From Paenibacillus lautus NBRC 15380 (GTDB lineage Bacteria; Bacillota; Bacilli; Paenibacillales; Paenibacillaceae), in NCBI RefSeq assembly GCF_004000945.1, contig NZ_BIMF01000003.1, positions 1-64,000 of the forward strand: a stretch of DNA of 64,000 nt, in the 5' to 3' direction. The position numbers were made by a program, and so were the translations under genes. The stretch's first letter is position 1. The number at the start of each line of letters is the position of its first letter. Below are positions 54,389-62,595 of this stretch, in pieces. The notes beneath the pieces are model-generated. The model was not told the DNA's origin, searched no databases, and saw only the letters and a list, made by a program, of their open reading frames with translations.

Positions 54389-54483
54389 CTGTGGATTGCC
54401 TCCTTCTGCGTGCATCTGTGCTGCATTCAGGCCGTTATAGCATCAAGCGCCTTTTACAGCTTGCTACCATTATAGAAGGGCGG

Positions 54484-54496
54484 GTAAAGCGCTTAC
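54484..54496. promoter_or_regulatory. Candidate CcpA/LacI-type operator
   Basis: GTAAAGCGCTTAC is a near-palindrome around GCGC with the AAGCGCTTTA core of cre-like sites. It lies about 100 bases upstream of the GH-D gene pair, a position suited to carbon-catabolite control. Confidence 0.5.
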
Positions 54497-54604
54497 TATA
54501 CAACGATCTTCCGATCCATATCGGGATATAACGCATCTGGAGCGACTCATTTGTTAAAATGCAATATGGGCTAGACCGTGTTCATATGGAGTTTAAATAT
54601 GTCA

Positions 54605-54660
54605 TTGACACGACACCAAATGGTGACCTAAAATTAAAATATCACTAAATGGTGTCCAAT
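54605..54660 (+). promoter_or_regulatory. Promoter with duplicated palindromic operator
   Basis: TTGACA (54605-54610) and TAAAAT (54629-54634), 18 bases apart. The spacer contains CACCA-AA-TGGTG (54614-54625). A second copy with one mismatch, CACTA-AA-TGGTG, sits at 54643-54654 just beyond the -10, 29 bases away. The arrangement is typical of a repressor pair. The first gene downstream is the decayed reductase at 54808; the ArsR/SRPBCC pair comes next. Confidence 0.6.
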
Positions 54661-54807
54661 TAGAAGCTAACCTTTTGGATAGTTTAGAACCCGGATCAAT
54701 TCCACTTAAAGGATGACCAATGTAGCGATTGCGCAGTTTATTTTATGACAAGTATGGGGGAACATCTAAAAATATTACCGATGACGTTACAAGAGGGAGA
54801 TGGGGCA

Positions 54808-55210
54808 ATGAGTTTTTTTCAAGATATGTTCTCCATATTCAAGAAGAGAGAACTATCATTTATAGAAAACCGCCAAGAAACAGAGGATGTCTATTTTTTC
54901 TATTTGAAAGAGAGAAAGATTTAACCTGGAAGGCCGGGCAATATGGTTTGTTCAGCATTACTCATAAGACCATAAAAAACCCTACAAAACCATTCAGCTT
55001 GGCAGCTGCTCCTACAGAGAATATGGTTAAATAACAACGCGTATCAGTGATGATCCCAGTGATTTTAAGAAAGCTCTGTTAGAATTAAAACAGGGAATGA
55101 AGGTTAAGATGAGCGGCCCTGTCGGTTCTTTTTATTTGCAAGATAACAGTCCTTCGCTTCTGATCGCAGGCGGAATTGGAATCACAAAGTAATCAGATTT
55201 CTAAGCGGAA
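54808..55210 (+). pseudogene. Decayed ferredoxin reductase-like (FAD/NAD-binding) protein
   Basis: The N-terminus (MSFFQDMFSIFKKREL, ENRQETEDVYFFYLKERK) reads from ATG 54808, with GGGAG upstream. A lost base near 54915-54925 shifts the frame; the next frame reads DLTWKAGQYGLFSI and RPFSL-type FAD-binding sequence. A further shift near 55033 leads to ITTRISDDPSDFKKALLELK, and then LLIAGGIGIT, the NAD-binding turn. After that, stops appear and the C-terminal part is missing or scrambled. This is a flavodoxin/ferredoxin reductase family gene broken by at least two frameshifts. The last part up to 55416 holds nothing I can name. Confidence 0.8.
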
Positions 55211-55416
55211 TATCAAAATGGATGCCTTTTTTGGGTATTAGTTTAGAATGGACATTAGAGATTAACGCTAACTCTCTAATCGAGTGATCGTCATTTCCAG
55301 GTATATCTGAAAATTTCACTTATAAAATCATGAGGCAGAGGTGGTGAAATTAACGGCGGTCCCTTCACACATCATTAGATTACTAACAACAAAATTAGAC
55401 TTTTAGGAGGGTTGTC

Positions 55417-55746
55417 GTGATTGAGAATAATCCGTCCCGCGATGTATTTGACGCGATTGCAGATCCCACCAGGCGTCAACTGATTCATCTGTTATCACAG
55501 GCAGAGGAGAAACCGCTTCATGAACTAAAGGCAGAATTTTCAATGGGCCGTACAGCGGTATCCAAACATTTGACCATCCTTAAAGAGGCCGGACTGGTGC
55601 TCGACCGGAAAGTAGGCAGAGAAACGCGATTTAGGCTAAACGCCGATCCGCTTAGAGAAGTTCAAGATTGGGTGGCTTTCTATAGCAAATACTGGACTAC
55701 AAACATGCTGCGCTTGAACCAGCTGTTCGAGGAGGATGAAAATTGA
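55417..55746 (+). CDS. ArsR-family transcriptional regulator
   Basis: A 109-residue winged-helix regulator: VFDAIADPTRRQLIHLL, then MGRTAVSKHLTILKEAGLVLDRKVGRETRF, the classic ArsR recognition helix and wing. No metal-binding Cys is seen, as in the subgroup paired with SRPBCC proteins. It starts at a GTG with AGGAGG upstream. Its stop overlaps the SRPBCC start, so both are co-translated. Confidence 0.9.
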   Translation: MIENNPSRDVFDAIADPTRRQLIHLLSQAEEKPLHELKAEFSMGRTAVSKHLTILKEAGLVLDRKVGRETRFRLNADPLREVQDWVAFYSKYWTTNMLRLNQLFEEDEN

Positions 55747-56141
55747 GTTTAATCTTATCCATGGATTTTCAGTACACGACATCGATCGAGAAGGCATGGG
55801 CCGCCTTAACCGATTCAAGCAAGTTAGCAAAGTGGATCACGGAAAATGATTTTAAGCCTATCGTTGGACATCGTTTTCAATTTCGCCATGAGCCGTCCGA
55901 ATATTGGGATGGAATCGTTGACGGCGAAGTACTTATCGTAGAGCCACCCAACCGGTTGTCCTATTCTTGGGCTACCGGAGACGAGCGGCATACCGTCACC
56001 TGGACGCTGCAAGATTTAGGAGACGGTAAAGTTAACCTTCATCTCGAACAAACGGGATTCTCCCATGTTCATGGACTCGAAGGGGCCAGATATGGCTGGA
56101 AAGAATGGTTCGGCAAGTTTGAAAACGTGTTGGATCAATAA
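55743..56141 (+). CDS. SRPBCC-domain (AHSA1-like) protein
   Basis: A 132-residue START/AHSA1-like protein that would bind a hydrophobic ligand in a deep cavity. SIEKAWAALTDSSKLAKWI at the start and SYSWATGDERHTVTWTL plus VNLHLEQTGFS fit the family. It starts at a TTG overlapping the ArsR stop (55743-55746). ArsR/SRPBCC pairs are common in Bacillales; their ligand is generally unknown. Confidence 0.88.
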   Translation: MSLILSMDFQYTTSIEKAWAALTDSSKLAKWITENDFKPIVGHRFQFRHEPSEYWDGIVDGEVLIVEPPNRLSYSWATGDERHTVTWTLQDLGDGKVNLHLEQTGFSHVHGLEGARYGWKEWFGKFENVLDQ

Positions 56142-56193
56142 CAGAGCGTTAACCCTGCTTGACTCGAATCAAGATAAGATGACAGGCATATGG

Positions 56194-56400
56194 TCAGCGA
56201 GATTCGCCAAAGTCCCTAGCCCGTATTGTCAACCCAGTTTTACACGCAGCCTGTGCTTGGAACCCACCCTGATCGCTAGAGCTGAGTAAATAGCTGTCGA
56301 CATTCGGGTTGACCGCTTTCGTGCCTGAATCGCTATATACATTCGCCGGGCTTGATGCGACTTCCTGATCGACTGCGAAGTAGCGTGGGTCTATGCTAAA
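56194..56400 (-). pseudogene. Possible gene remnant
   Basis: A 68-codon open minus-strand stretch from just after a TAA (56401-56403) to a TGA at 56194, without an ATG near its beginning and without a ribosome site. It reads DPRYFAVDQEVASSPANVYSD and QAQAACKTGLTIRARDFG. Codon use looks gene-like, but I do not recognise it. It may be the 3' end of a lost gene. The rest of 56142-56412 holds nothing else. Confidence 0.25.
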
Positions 56401-56412
56401 TTATAGCGAATT

Positions 56413-56441
56413 AAAAAAGGGCACCTGCGATAGGTGCCCTT
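56413..56441 (-). terminator. Terminator of the 56524 acetyltransferase gene
   Basis: AAGGGCACCT (56418-56427) pairs with AGGTGCCCTT (56432-56441) around a five-base loop; the minus strand continues into TTTTTTAA. Confidence 0.85.
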
Positions 56442-56450
56442 CGTTAGACC

Positions 56451-56495
56451 TATTCTTACCTAAGAATATCCGGCCGTTATTCTTATCCATAAGAA
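56451..56495. repeat. Two matched perfect palindromes with CC centres
   Basis: TATTCTTACCTAAGAATA (56451-56468) has eight-base arms and a CC centre, and TTCTTATCCATAAGAA (56480-56495) has seven-base arms and the same centre. They lie in the 3' flank of the acetyltransferase gene, before its terminator. They may be tandem operator sites or mRNA hairpins. Confidence 0.6.
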
Positions 56496-56523
56496 GACCA
56501 ACCGTTCAGCTCTCAATTATACC

Positions 56524-57000
56524 TTAATTGAAGGTCATCCATGCCGTACTTCCTAGAATCTCGAAATTCTGCTTGAACCAGAAATTCCGTGATTTATCCA
56601 GGGAATAGACATACATTCTTTTGTTAGGATACTTCGCTTTGAGCCAGTTCACGAAGAAAGCCGCGTATCCTTTGTTTTCGAATTCTTTGAGTACATCCAA
56701 AGCTTGGATAAAGATAAAATCCTTCTTATTCTTGACATCAATATAGAAGTCCTTCTCTAAATACCGCTCATCGGCGCTAAAATAATCTTGTTCGGCCTTC
56801 TGCATGAGCTGCTTCCCGTTATCGTATTCCCACACGACTCCGTACCCCACCATCTCATCTTCCGCCTCAATAATGTAGATTTCCTCCGGTAATTCCGCGA
56901 GGTCCATCGTGCTCAGTTCCCCCGCATGATAGGCCGATGTAATTTCACTTAGACATCGCTGCATTTCATGATCAAATGACTTTGTAATCATCGTTGGCAT
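56524..57000 (-). CDS. GNAT-like acetyltransferase
   Basis: A 158-residue protein with a partial GNAT fold: YIIEAEDEMVGYGVVWEYDNG (strand 3-4 region), then DVKNKKDFIFIQALDVLKEFENKGYAAFFVNWLK, which gives the acetyl-CoA helix after the usual Q/RGxG position (here EFENKGYA). C-terminal SRNFWFKQNFEIL matches GNAT strand 7. AAGGAG lies eight bases before the ATG. Catalytic details are unclear and substrate unknown. Confidence 0.7.
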   Translation of the reverse strand: MPTMITKSFDHEMQRCLSEITSAYHAGELSTMDLAELPEEIYIIEAEDEMVGYGVVWEYDNGKQLMQKAEQDYFSADERYLEKDFYIDVKNKKDFIFIQALDVLKEFENKGYAAFFVNWLKAKYPNKRMYVYSLDKSRNFWFKQNFEILGSTAWMTFN

Positions 57001-57042
57001 TCTCTATTCTCCTTATGATCCATTAGCAAACATCTTCAAATC

Positions 57043-57075
57043 AAAAAAAGCAGGGCTCACATACGTTCCCTGCTT
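57043..57075 (-). terminator. Terminator of the 57163 gene group
   Basis: AAGCAGGG (57048-57055) and CCCTGCTT (57068-57075) pair; on the minus strand the stem runs into TTTTTTTGA. Confidence 0.8.
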
Positions 57076-57162
57076 CTCCAGTTGAATGTGTATGGGTTAT
57101 TGTCCTTCGCAATTCTACCACAGATTCAGCTGTGGGTAACCGTTCAACATATGATAGCTAAT

Positions 57163-57429
57163 TCATTGAAAGATCACGTCGACCACTTTGGTCAATACCA
57201 CGCACTCTATGACAAAGATCCCTAAACAACAAAAATAGAACACGGACAGCTTCAGCTCTCCAAATTGATCCTTCCAAAACCGTCTGCGGAACAAGGAGAT
57301 GATATCCGGCGTAAACGAATACTTAACCGACTGCTTCAGATCATCCACATCATCAAAAACCCTTCTGAAAATCCACTTGTATATCGGAATGTTAAGAATA
57401 AACAAGACCACATACATTAGAAGTTCCAC
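57163..57429 (-). CDS. Small membrane protein, 88 residues
   Basis: Two hydrophobic helices (about residues 4-20 and 64-85) bracket an amphipathic, charged middle (RRVFDDVDDLKQSVKYSFTP and LFRRRFWKDQ). It sits 22 bases beyond the methyltransferase gene in the same direction and is followed by a terminator, so it is the last gene of that transcript. No family recognised. Confidence 0.58.
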   Translation of the reverse strand: MELLMYVVLFILNIPIYKWIFRRVFDDVDDLKQSVKYSFTPDIISLFRRRFWKDQFGELKLSVFYFCCLGIFVIECVVLTKVVDVIFQ

Positions 57430-57451
57430 GAGGCCACATCACCGTCCCAGC

Positions 57452-58138
57452 CTAAACATGCTTCCACCAGATCCCCGCGCATTCCGGCACGGTGGACCAT
57501 TGGTTCGCCTGAATCTTGTCCGTCAGCTCTTCTCCGAAAAAGAATCCCGTGTTATGCAGCGCCTCTTCAACTGTTTCAAAAACATAATCCGTTCGAATCC
57601 ACTGATGGTTAAATCCATATTGATGCTCCAATTGTGCGTAATAACCCGTTAAGAAATCGGGAGGATTCGGGGTCTCCGTTCCTGTTCCCTTCGTTTCTAG
57701 AATCAAGATCGTCCCGCCTGGTCTCAAAACTCGCTGCAGCTCTGTCATGACAAGTTCAAGATTCTCACGCCAATCGTCATGACTCGAATCGGCCAGATAA
57801 CTAATGCTCCAGCCCGATACGATCAGATCTACACTCGATGAATCAATCGGCAGGCTGCGATGATCAGCGACTACGGTCGTCCAATTACGAGAATCATAGG
57901 CTTCAGAACATTTATCATCCAAAATATCCAGCATCGGCTGCGCTATGTCAGTACATATCAAAGATCTGGCGTCTCCGGCTAGCAGCATGGATAATCGTCC
58001 TGATCCTGCCCCCAAGTCAAGTACATCCAGCCCCTCGAATGGTCTTTTTTCATAAATAACTCCCGATAAATCAGGCTGCTTGCTAATCATGGCCTCATAA
58101 GCTTCGGCCTGCTTATCGTAAATCCCGTTTGTCGACAT
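57452..58138 (-). CDS. SAM-dependent class I methyltransferase
   Basis: A 228-residue Rossmann methyltransferase. Motif I is LDVLDLGAGSGRLSMLLAG near residue 35, binding S-adenosylmethionine; VDLIVSGWSISYL (motif II region) and LRPGGTILILE (motif III) follow. AGGAGG lies just before the ATG. The substrate is not apparent. It lies 21 bases downstream of a membrane protein gene and may be co-transcribed with it. Confidence 0.9.
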   Translation of the reverse strand: MSTNGIYDKQAEAYEAMISKQPDLSGVIYEKRPFEGLDVLDLGAGSGRLSMLLAGDARSLICTDIAQPMLDILDDKCSEAYDSRNWTTVVADHRSLPIDSSSVDLIVSGWSISYLADSSHDDWRENLELVMTELQRVLRPGGTILILETKGTGTETPNPPDFLTGYYAQLEHQYGFNHQWIRTDYVFETVEEALHNTGFFFGEELTDKIQANQWSTVPECAGIWWKHV

Positions 58139-58159
58139 AACATGCTCCTCCTATCTGAG

Positions 58160-58672
58160 CTAATTCTTCGCAGAGGTTCCTTGACTTCTGTTCATGAGTC
58201 CTTGGATCAACTTGTACCCGAAACACAATAGAAGCGAGAAGGCCACCATCATGAAGTACGTGTTTACATTAAAGAATTGATTATTCATATGGATCGATAA
58301 AATACCGGACGTGATGGATTCGATATGAGCCCAATCGACTTTACCATATTCCGATTCGAATGCTTCCGCTTGAATTTGTCTATAGATTTCGAGTCTTCGG
58401 AGCTGATATACATAACCCGCTATGATATAGCCAGCCAGGGTAAAGATCAACAAACTTAACGAGCTGAGGGACATCTTCACATCTTTGAAGACACGAATCC
58501 ATTGATTGACCAGAACAAGAAAAAGTATGCTCAGAGGGATGAACAGCAGGATGGCAGGATTGCCATTACCCGAACTGGTGCCGAGTTTAGGTGTCATCGC
58601 ATTCCCGAATAGAACCACGAGCAGACAGATTAATGCACTTATAAACAGCCAGGTGAATCGTTTCATCTTCAA
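58160..58672 (-). CDS. Four-helix membrane protein
   Basis: A 170-residue protein with helices at about residues 7-27, 38-60, 68-92 and 135-160. The extracellular loop between helix 3 and 4 is long and charged (LRRLEIYRQIQAEAFESEY). The start may be a TTG (58672) or an ATG two codons on; AGGGGG lies upstream. It precedes the methyltransferase gene. No family recognised. Confidence 0.62.
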   Translation of the reverse strand: MKMKRFTWLFISALICLLVVLFGNAMTPKLGTSSGNGNPAILLFIPLSILFLVLVNQWIRVFKDVKMSLSSLSLLIFTLAGYIIAGYVYQLRRLEIYRQIQAEAFESEYGKVDWAHIESITSGILSIHMNNQFFNVNTYFMMVAFSLLLCFGYKLIQGLMNRSQGTSAKN

Positions 58673-58689
58673 TGATCATCCCCCTCCCC

Positions 58690-59571
58690 TCAAGCTTCCC
58701 TGCAAAAGCCTGTAATCTCTTCATGAACGAGCTCCGGCATCTCATGATTGATCGCGTGACCCGCGCCATTAACGATGCGGTAACGCATCCCATTCGCCTC
58801 CAGTCTGGCAACCGCCTTCGGATAATAACTGAGCAAATCTTGCTCGCCAATAACGAACAAGGACTTGCTGCGAATAACCTGAATGTCGGCAGACGAATGG
58901 ATGGTAATGGTATGCTTCATCATGGACCGATTATTGAAATACTTCAACAGATAGAACCAGTGTTGCAACAGCTCCGGGTTGTTCTCAAATGCATCTACAT
59001 TCGTGCCGCACAGCTTGCGTAGCAGTTTACGCACACTCCGTTCTGAAGGGAACAGGGCTTCCGGCAGAAAAGCCCGCATCATTTTGCCCATCAGCTCAGA
59101 TTGACTTCCGGCAATGCCGCCAGCCAAGCATACAATCTTTTTGACCCGATCCGGTCACGCGATGGCGTAGTGGTAGGCCAAATAAGCTCCATAGGATACG
59201 CCGGCGATATAGACTGCATCTACATTCATAGCTTCAAGGATCTCGTCCAACCATTTTGCCTGATTAAAGTCATGTGCATACCGATCGTTCGGCTCGCTTT
59301 TCCCCGAACCTCCGATATTATCCACGGCGACGATATGGAATTTCCGGGATAACTCCGCCACATTATATATCCACATCATGGCGACGTTATCGCCCGTTCC
59401 ATGCAATAACAGCAGCGGGGGGAGGTCCGATGAACCTGCCGTTATTACGTGAGTTATCCCGTACGAGGTGGTTATTTTATGCTGCTGGTAAGGTACCGTC
59501 CATCCCGCCATCAGGCGGTCATAGGATTCATAGACGAGCTTTTGTCCATTATCACTTTTAAATCGCTTCAA
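58690..59571 (-). pseudogene. Alpha/beta hydrolase interrupted by an in-frame TGA
   Basis: The two halves read in one frame as a 293-codon alpha/beta hydrolase: PLLLLHGTGDNVAMMW (oxyanion hole), IAGVSYGAYLAYHY with the nucleophilic Ser, and VNGAGHAINHEMPEL with the catalytic His. Between them, at 59155-59157, a TGA replaces one codon (context YHYAIA-stop-PDRVKKIV), where homologues usually have Arg, His or Pro. The reading frame and all catalytic residues are intact on either side, so the lesion is recent or the TGA is decoded. TTG 59571 has GGAGGTG six bases upstream. It is 17 bases from the neighbouring gene. Confidence 0.85.
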
Positions 59572-59607
59572 TAGATGCACCTCCGACACAGGACTCTACC
59601 TTCATTG

Positions 59608-60294
59608 CTAGCTTTTATGGTGTTCGGTATAAATACGAATCAATTCTTCCAGCTTATGTATGGACCTATACGGCTTTACTCCTTCGGAGTAGTCCCAGCT
59701 TCCATCTCGCGTAAACCATATGGGTTTGATACCGCATTGCGCTGCTCCGATGATATCGTTATGCGGATGGTCGCCGACGAACCACGTCTCTGATGGCAGT
59801 ACGTTAAGCAGATCTAAAGCCCTCATATAGATTCTTGGATCCGGTTTTTTGACGCCAACCTCTTCGGAAATCACGATGGAATTGAAGTACTTGCGTATAC
59901 CCAGTTGACGGATCTTCCCCTCTTGAACTTGGACGGTTCCATTGGTGATGATCCCAAGCCTCAGCCCCTTAGACTTCAAATGACGCAGTACGGGAAACAG
60001 CTGATCCATCGGCTGGATGCAAAGCGGGATTTCTTCCCTGAAAAATGTCAGGTATTCATCGGCCGTCGGCGGATTCACCCACTGAAGATGCTCGACCAGC
60101 ATCTCATACACCTCCCGCTTATCCCGGTAGCCGTTATGATCCGCTTCCTTAAATCGCTTGGCTATCCTAAGCTGAGTATCTTCATCGGAATCCGGGAAAT
60201 ATCGGGCAATTAATCGCAGAATGAACGAGTCAATGGCAGCCCTTCTGTCCGTCAACGTCTCATCCAGATCAAAGATTATCGCTTTTAACGTCAT
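59608..60294 (-). CDS. HAD-family hydrolase, YjjG-like
   Basis: A 228-residue phosphatase. Motif I is AIIFDLDETLTDRR (residues 5-18, Asp nucleophile), motif II is LGIITNGTVQVQ, and motif IV is TWFVGDHPHNDIIGA. The order and length match YjjG/YfnB nucleotidases and haloacid dehalogenase phosphatases. AGGT lies six bases before the ATG. It runs in the same direction as the Nudix gene 17 bases upstream. Confidence 0.88.
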   Translation of the reverse strand: MTLKAIIFDLDETLTDRRAAIDSFILRLIARYFPDSDEDTQLRIAKRFKEADHNGYRDKREVYEMLVEHLQWVNPPTADEYLTFFREEIPLCIQPMDQLFPVLRHLKSKGLRLGIITNGTVQVQEGKIRQLGIRKYFNSIVISEEVGVKKPDPRIYMRALDLLNVLPSETWFVGDHPHNDIIGAAQCGIKPIWFTRDGSWDYSEGVKPYRSIHKLEELIRIYTEHHKS

Positions 60295-60311
60295 AGGGGA
60301 CCTGCTTTCTG

Positions 60312-60779
60312 TCAGAAATGAGCCCGCTCTCCATTCGCTTTGATGAAAATATGCTCGGGATATTTTAAAGCCGTGGGCGGAAGTTGATGCTCTGGAAAGA
60401 ATACGAGTTCGGCAAACTCGTCATTCTCACGATCCAACTCACCCGAAATGATGCGGCACTCGAACACAATCGTGAGGTACTCCACTTGATGTCCGTTGCT
60501 GTACGTATATCGGCGTTCTTTTCCACCATATACCCCAAGGATTCGTTCAGGTACGATATCTAGCCCGGTTTCTTCCTTCGCTTCGCGAACCATTGCCTCT
60601 GCAGGGGATTCTCCCAGCTCGATGGCACCGGCCACTAGTCCCCATACATCTTCGCGATGCTTTCTTCCAAATAAAATAAAATCCTGATCATTGCGGATAA
60701 TGCCAGCAACGGACGGCATAAATATTAACTGGTCTCCGATCTTTTCTCTTAGATCCTTATAGTAATCTGACATTCCCAT
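60312..60779 (-). CDS. Nudix hydrolase
   Basis: A 155-residue Nudix protein. The box is AGAIELGESPAEAMVREAKEETGLDI at about residues 50-75, complete (GX5EX7REUXEEXG). The opening DYYKDLREKIGDQLIFMPSVAG is shared with a large Bacillus Nudix group that acts on nucleotide sugars or alcohols. AAAGGAG precedes the ATG. It is followed by the HAD gene. Confidence 0.9.
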   Translation of the reverse strand: MGMSDYYKDLREKIGDQLIFMPSVAGIIRNDQDFILFGRKHREDVWGLVAGAIELGESPAEAMVREAKEETGLDIVPERILGVYGGKERRYTYSNGHQVEYLTIVFECRIISGELDRENDEFAELVFFPEHQLPPTALKYPEHIFIKANGERAHF

Positions 60780-60818
60780 ATTTGAAAACTCCTTTGGATT
60801 CCAAGCAAAATGGATGAT

Positions 60819-61259
60819 TTAGAACCTGTTCTCTATGATCAATGCCCTCATCGTATGTATCGCGCTGATTAAAGCATCTGTATCGCGCTGCCTACCTTTT
60901 GGGCTTGATGTTAATTCTATCATTTCAAGGGCCTGCTCCACGCTGACCCACTTGATTTCCTGCGTTTCCCCATCATAATGGGCGCTCCACACATCCGGCC
61001 TCATCAAAAAATACTTCGTCACGCATGTACCCGATTCATATTCACCCGGAATGGCTGCGATAATGCTGCATGTATAACCTGTCTCCTCTAACACTTCCCG
61101 GATTGCGGTTTCTTCCGGGGAGCTATCGCTTAATTCAGCACCGCCTTTGGCGAAGGTCCAAACATAGCCGCCCCAATGGCCGCTCGGACTTCTCATGAGG
61201 ACCTCTTGATTCTGATTGAACACAATGCCTCCATAAGCATACTTGGATCTCCAGCTCAA
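60819..61259 (-). CDS. Nudix hydrolase
   Basis: A 146-residue Nudix protein. The box reads KGGAELSDSSPEETAIREVLEETG at about residues 37-60, with an Asp-Ser-Ser insertion region but complete metal-binding Glu residues. It starts at a TTG with AAGGAG upstream. It lies between the YfiT-type gene and the third Nudix gene on the same strand, and all are likely one transcript. Substrate unknown. Confidence 0.88.
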   Translation of the reverse strand: MSWRSKYAYGGIVFNQNQEVLMRSPSGHWGGYVWTFAKGGAELSDSSPEETAIREVLEETGYTCSIIAAIPGEYESGTCVTKYFLMRPDVWSAHYDGETQEIKWVSVEQALEMIELTSSPKGRQRDTDALISAIHTMRALIIENRF

Positions 61260-61265
61260 TTGGGC

Positions 61266-61805
61266 TCACTCCTTATGTAACTTCGCGTTTTCACGGTTTA
61301 ATATGGATGTAATCTGCGCGATATGATGCTGGTTGTGCCACACAAATCGCTGCAGCGCGATATCCAGGGTAATGCTGCCGAGCACTTGAGTTCTCATGGT
61401 TCTTTTGAAATCCTCGGGCTGTAAGTCCTTAAGCAGGATAAGAAAACGAAAATGAAGTGTTTCCAGAAGCGTAAGCGAGTTCTCAATGGGAACCTCCGTG
61501 TAATCACTCAATTCAGCCCATAAATCCTCCCGGTACGAGTTTGCCGCCGGCTCCTCCTCGGTCAATGCACGTTTAAATCGCAAGTATGCGTTCATGTCGT
61601 TATCAGCCAGATGGTGCACGATTTGCTGAATGCTCCACCCTTGTTCACGATAAGGCATATGCAGCTGGGAAAGGGGGCATTTCATTATGATTTGCCGGAG
61701 CGTCGGTACGATTGAAGGTATCTGTTGTATAAACCTCTGCCTCTCCTCCAATGTCGGCTCCACCTTCGGCTCAAAGGAACCCAGGGGAAAACGGATACTG
61801 GCCAC
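61266..61805 (-). CDS. YfiT-type metal-dependent (bacillithiol) transferase
   Basis: A 179-residue DinB-superfamily protein matching YfiT/BstA closely: ASIRFPLGSFEPKVEPT at the start, PYREQGWSIQQIVHHLADNDMNAYLRF with metal-binding His, and FVWHNQHHIAQIT with the C-terminal His pair. Such enzymes add bacillithiol to electrophiles such as fosfomycin relatives or damaged metabolites. GTG 61805 is chosen because GGAGG lies seven bases upstream. Confidence 0.9.
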   Translation of the reverse strand: MASIRFPLGSFEPKVEPTLEERQRFIQQIPSIVPTLRQIIMKCPLSQLHMPYREQGWSIQQIVHHLADNDMNAYLRFKRALTEEEPAANSYREDLWAELSDYTEVPIENSLTLLETLHFRFLILLKDLQPEDFKRTMRTQVLGSITLDIALQRFVWHNQHHIAQITSILNRENAKLHKE

Positions 61806-61947
61806 TTCCTTACCTCCTCGATACATCATCGTATTCTACAAATCCAGACAACAAACGATCTGTGTTTCTATTAAAACTCCGAAAAGGAATCCCGATAGGC
61901 TCATCCCTCTTTCACTCCTTTATTCAGAAAAAATACAAAATGACACG

Positions 61948-62435
61948 CTAAGAAATATGATTATGCGATTCGCTTGAAGTTAGAAGCAAAGACGGATGAA
62001 ACAATTCAAGCGAGTGCTGAACGCCATTCTTGAGATTCTCCACAATCTGTCTCATCACGGCAGCATCCCGGAATTCCATGCTGTCATCCGCCAGGATATC
62101 GGGCAGCTTAACCCACCGGCTATCCTTAATCTCGCCAGCTCCCAATTGAAGCGAGCCCCCACCACTTCTCCGGTAAAATGAAACATAATAACAGGGTGAT
62201 TCAAGCTGCTGATAAATGGATACACGCCTGTAGTGCTTGTCAACTGGACGTCATAACCCGTCTCTTCCTTCACTTCTCTTATAGCCGCCTCAAACATAGC
62301 TTCCCCAGGCTCGATGCGCCCTCCCGGGAAGGTCCAGGTATCCCGCACCGAAGGTTTATTTTCTTGGATGATGAGCACTTGATCCCCTTGAAAAAGGGTA
62401 ACGCTGACCACAAGAACATTTCCATTTTCCGTCAT
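61948..62435 (-). pseudogene. Nudix hydrolase with a frameshift in a C/G run
   Basis: The N-terminal part has VVSVTLFQGDQVLII and the Nudix box TFPGGRIEPGEAMFEAAIRE...EETGYD, to FHFTGEVVG. At a five-G run on the coding strand (62156-62160) the frame breaks; adding one G gives GSLQLGAGEIKDSRWVKLPDIL and a normal ending at the stop at 61948. The full length, about 160 residues, is normal for the family. It is either a real pseudogene, a phase-variable homopolymer, or a sequence error. ATG 62435 has AAAGGA eight bases upstream. Confidence 0.8.
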
Positions 62436-62595
62436 ATCCACATTCCTTTGCACATGATCATAAACAAACAGAACCCACCTTTGGCGTAAACACGAGGAGG
62501 GTTCTTGTATGAAATATTGGCTGATTAACATCATTCTACCGTTAACACACACAACGTGCAATCCGGCAGGGCCTTAGATCGTAATGATCGCAATA

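Noticed and set aside
57299..57652. A plus-strand frame across the small membrane protein and methyltransferase ends
   Set aside because: It spans two good minus-strand genes and has no motif of its own.
59127..59589. Treating the alpha/beta hydrolase as two separate genes
   Set aside because: The halves share one frame and one fold, and the second half has no proper start or ribosome site.
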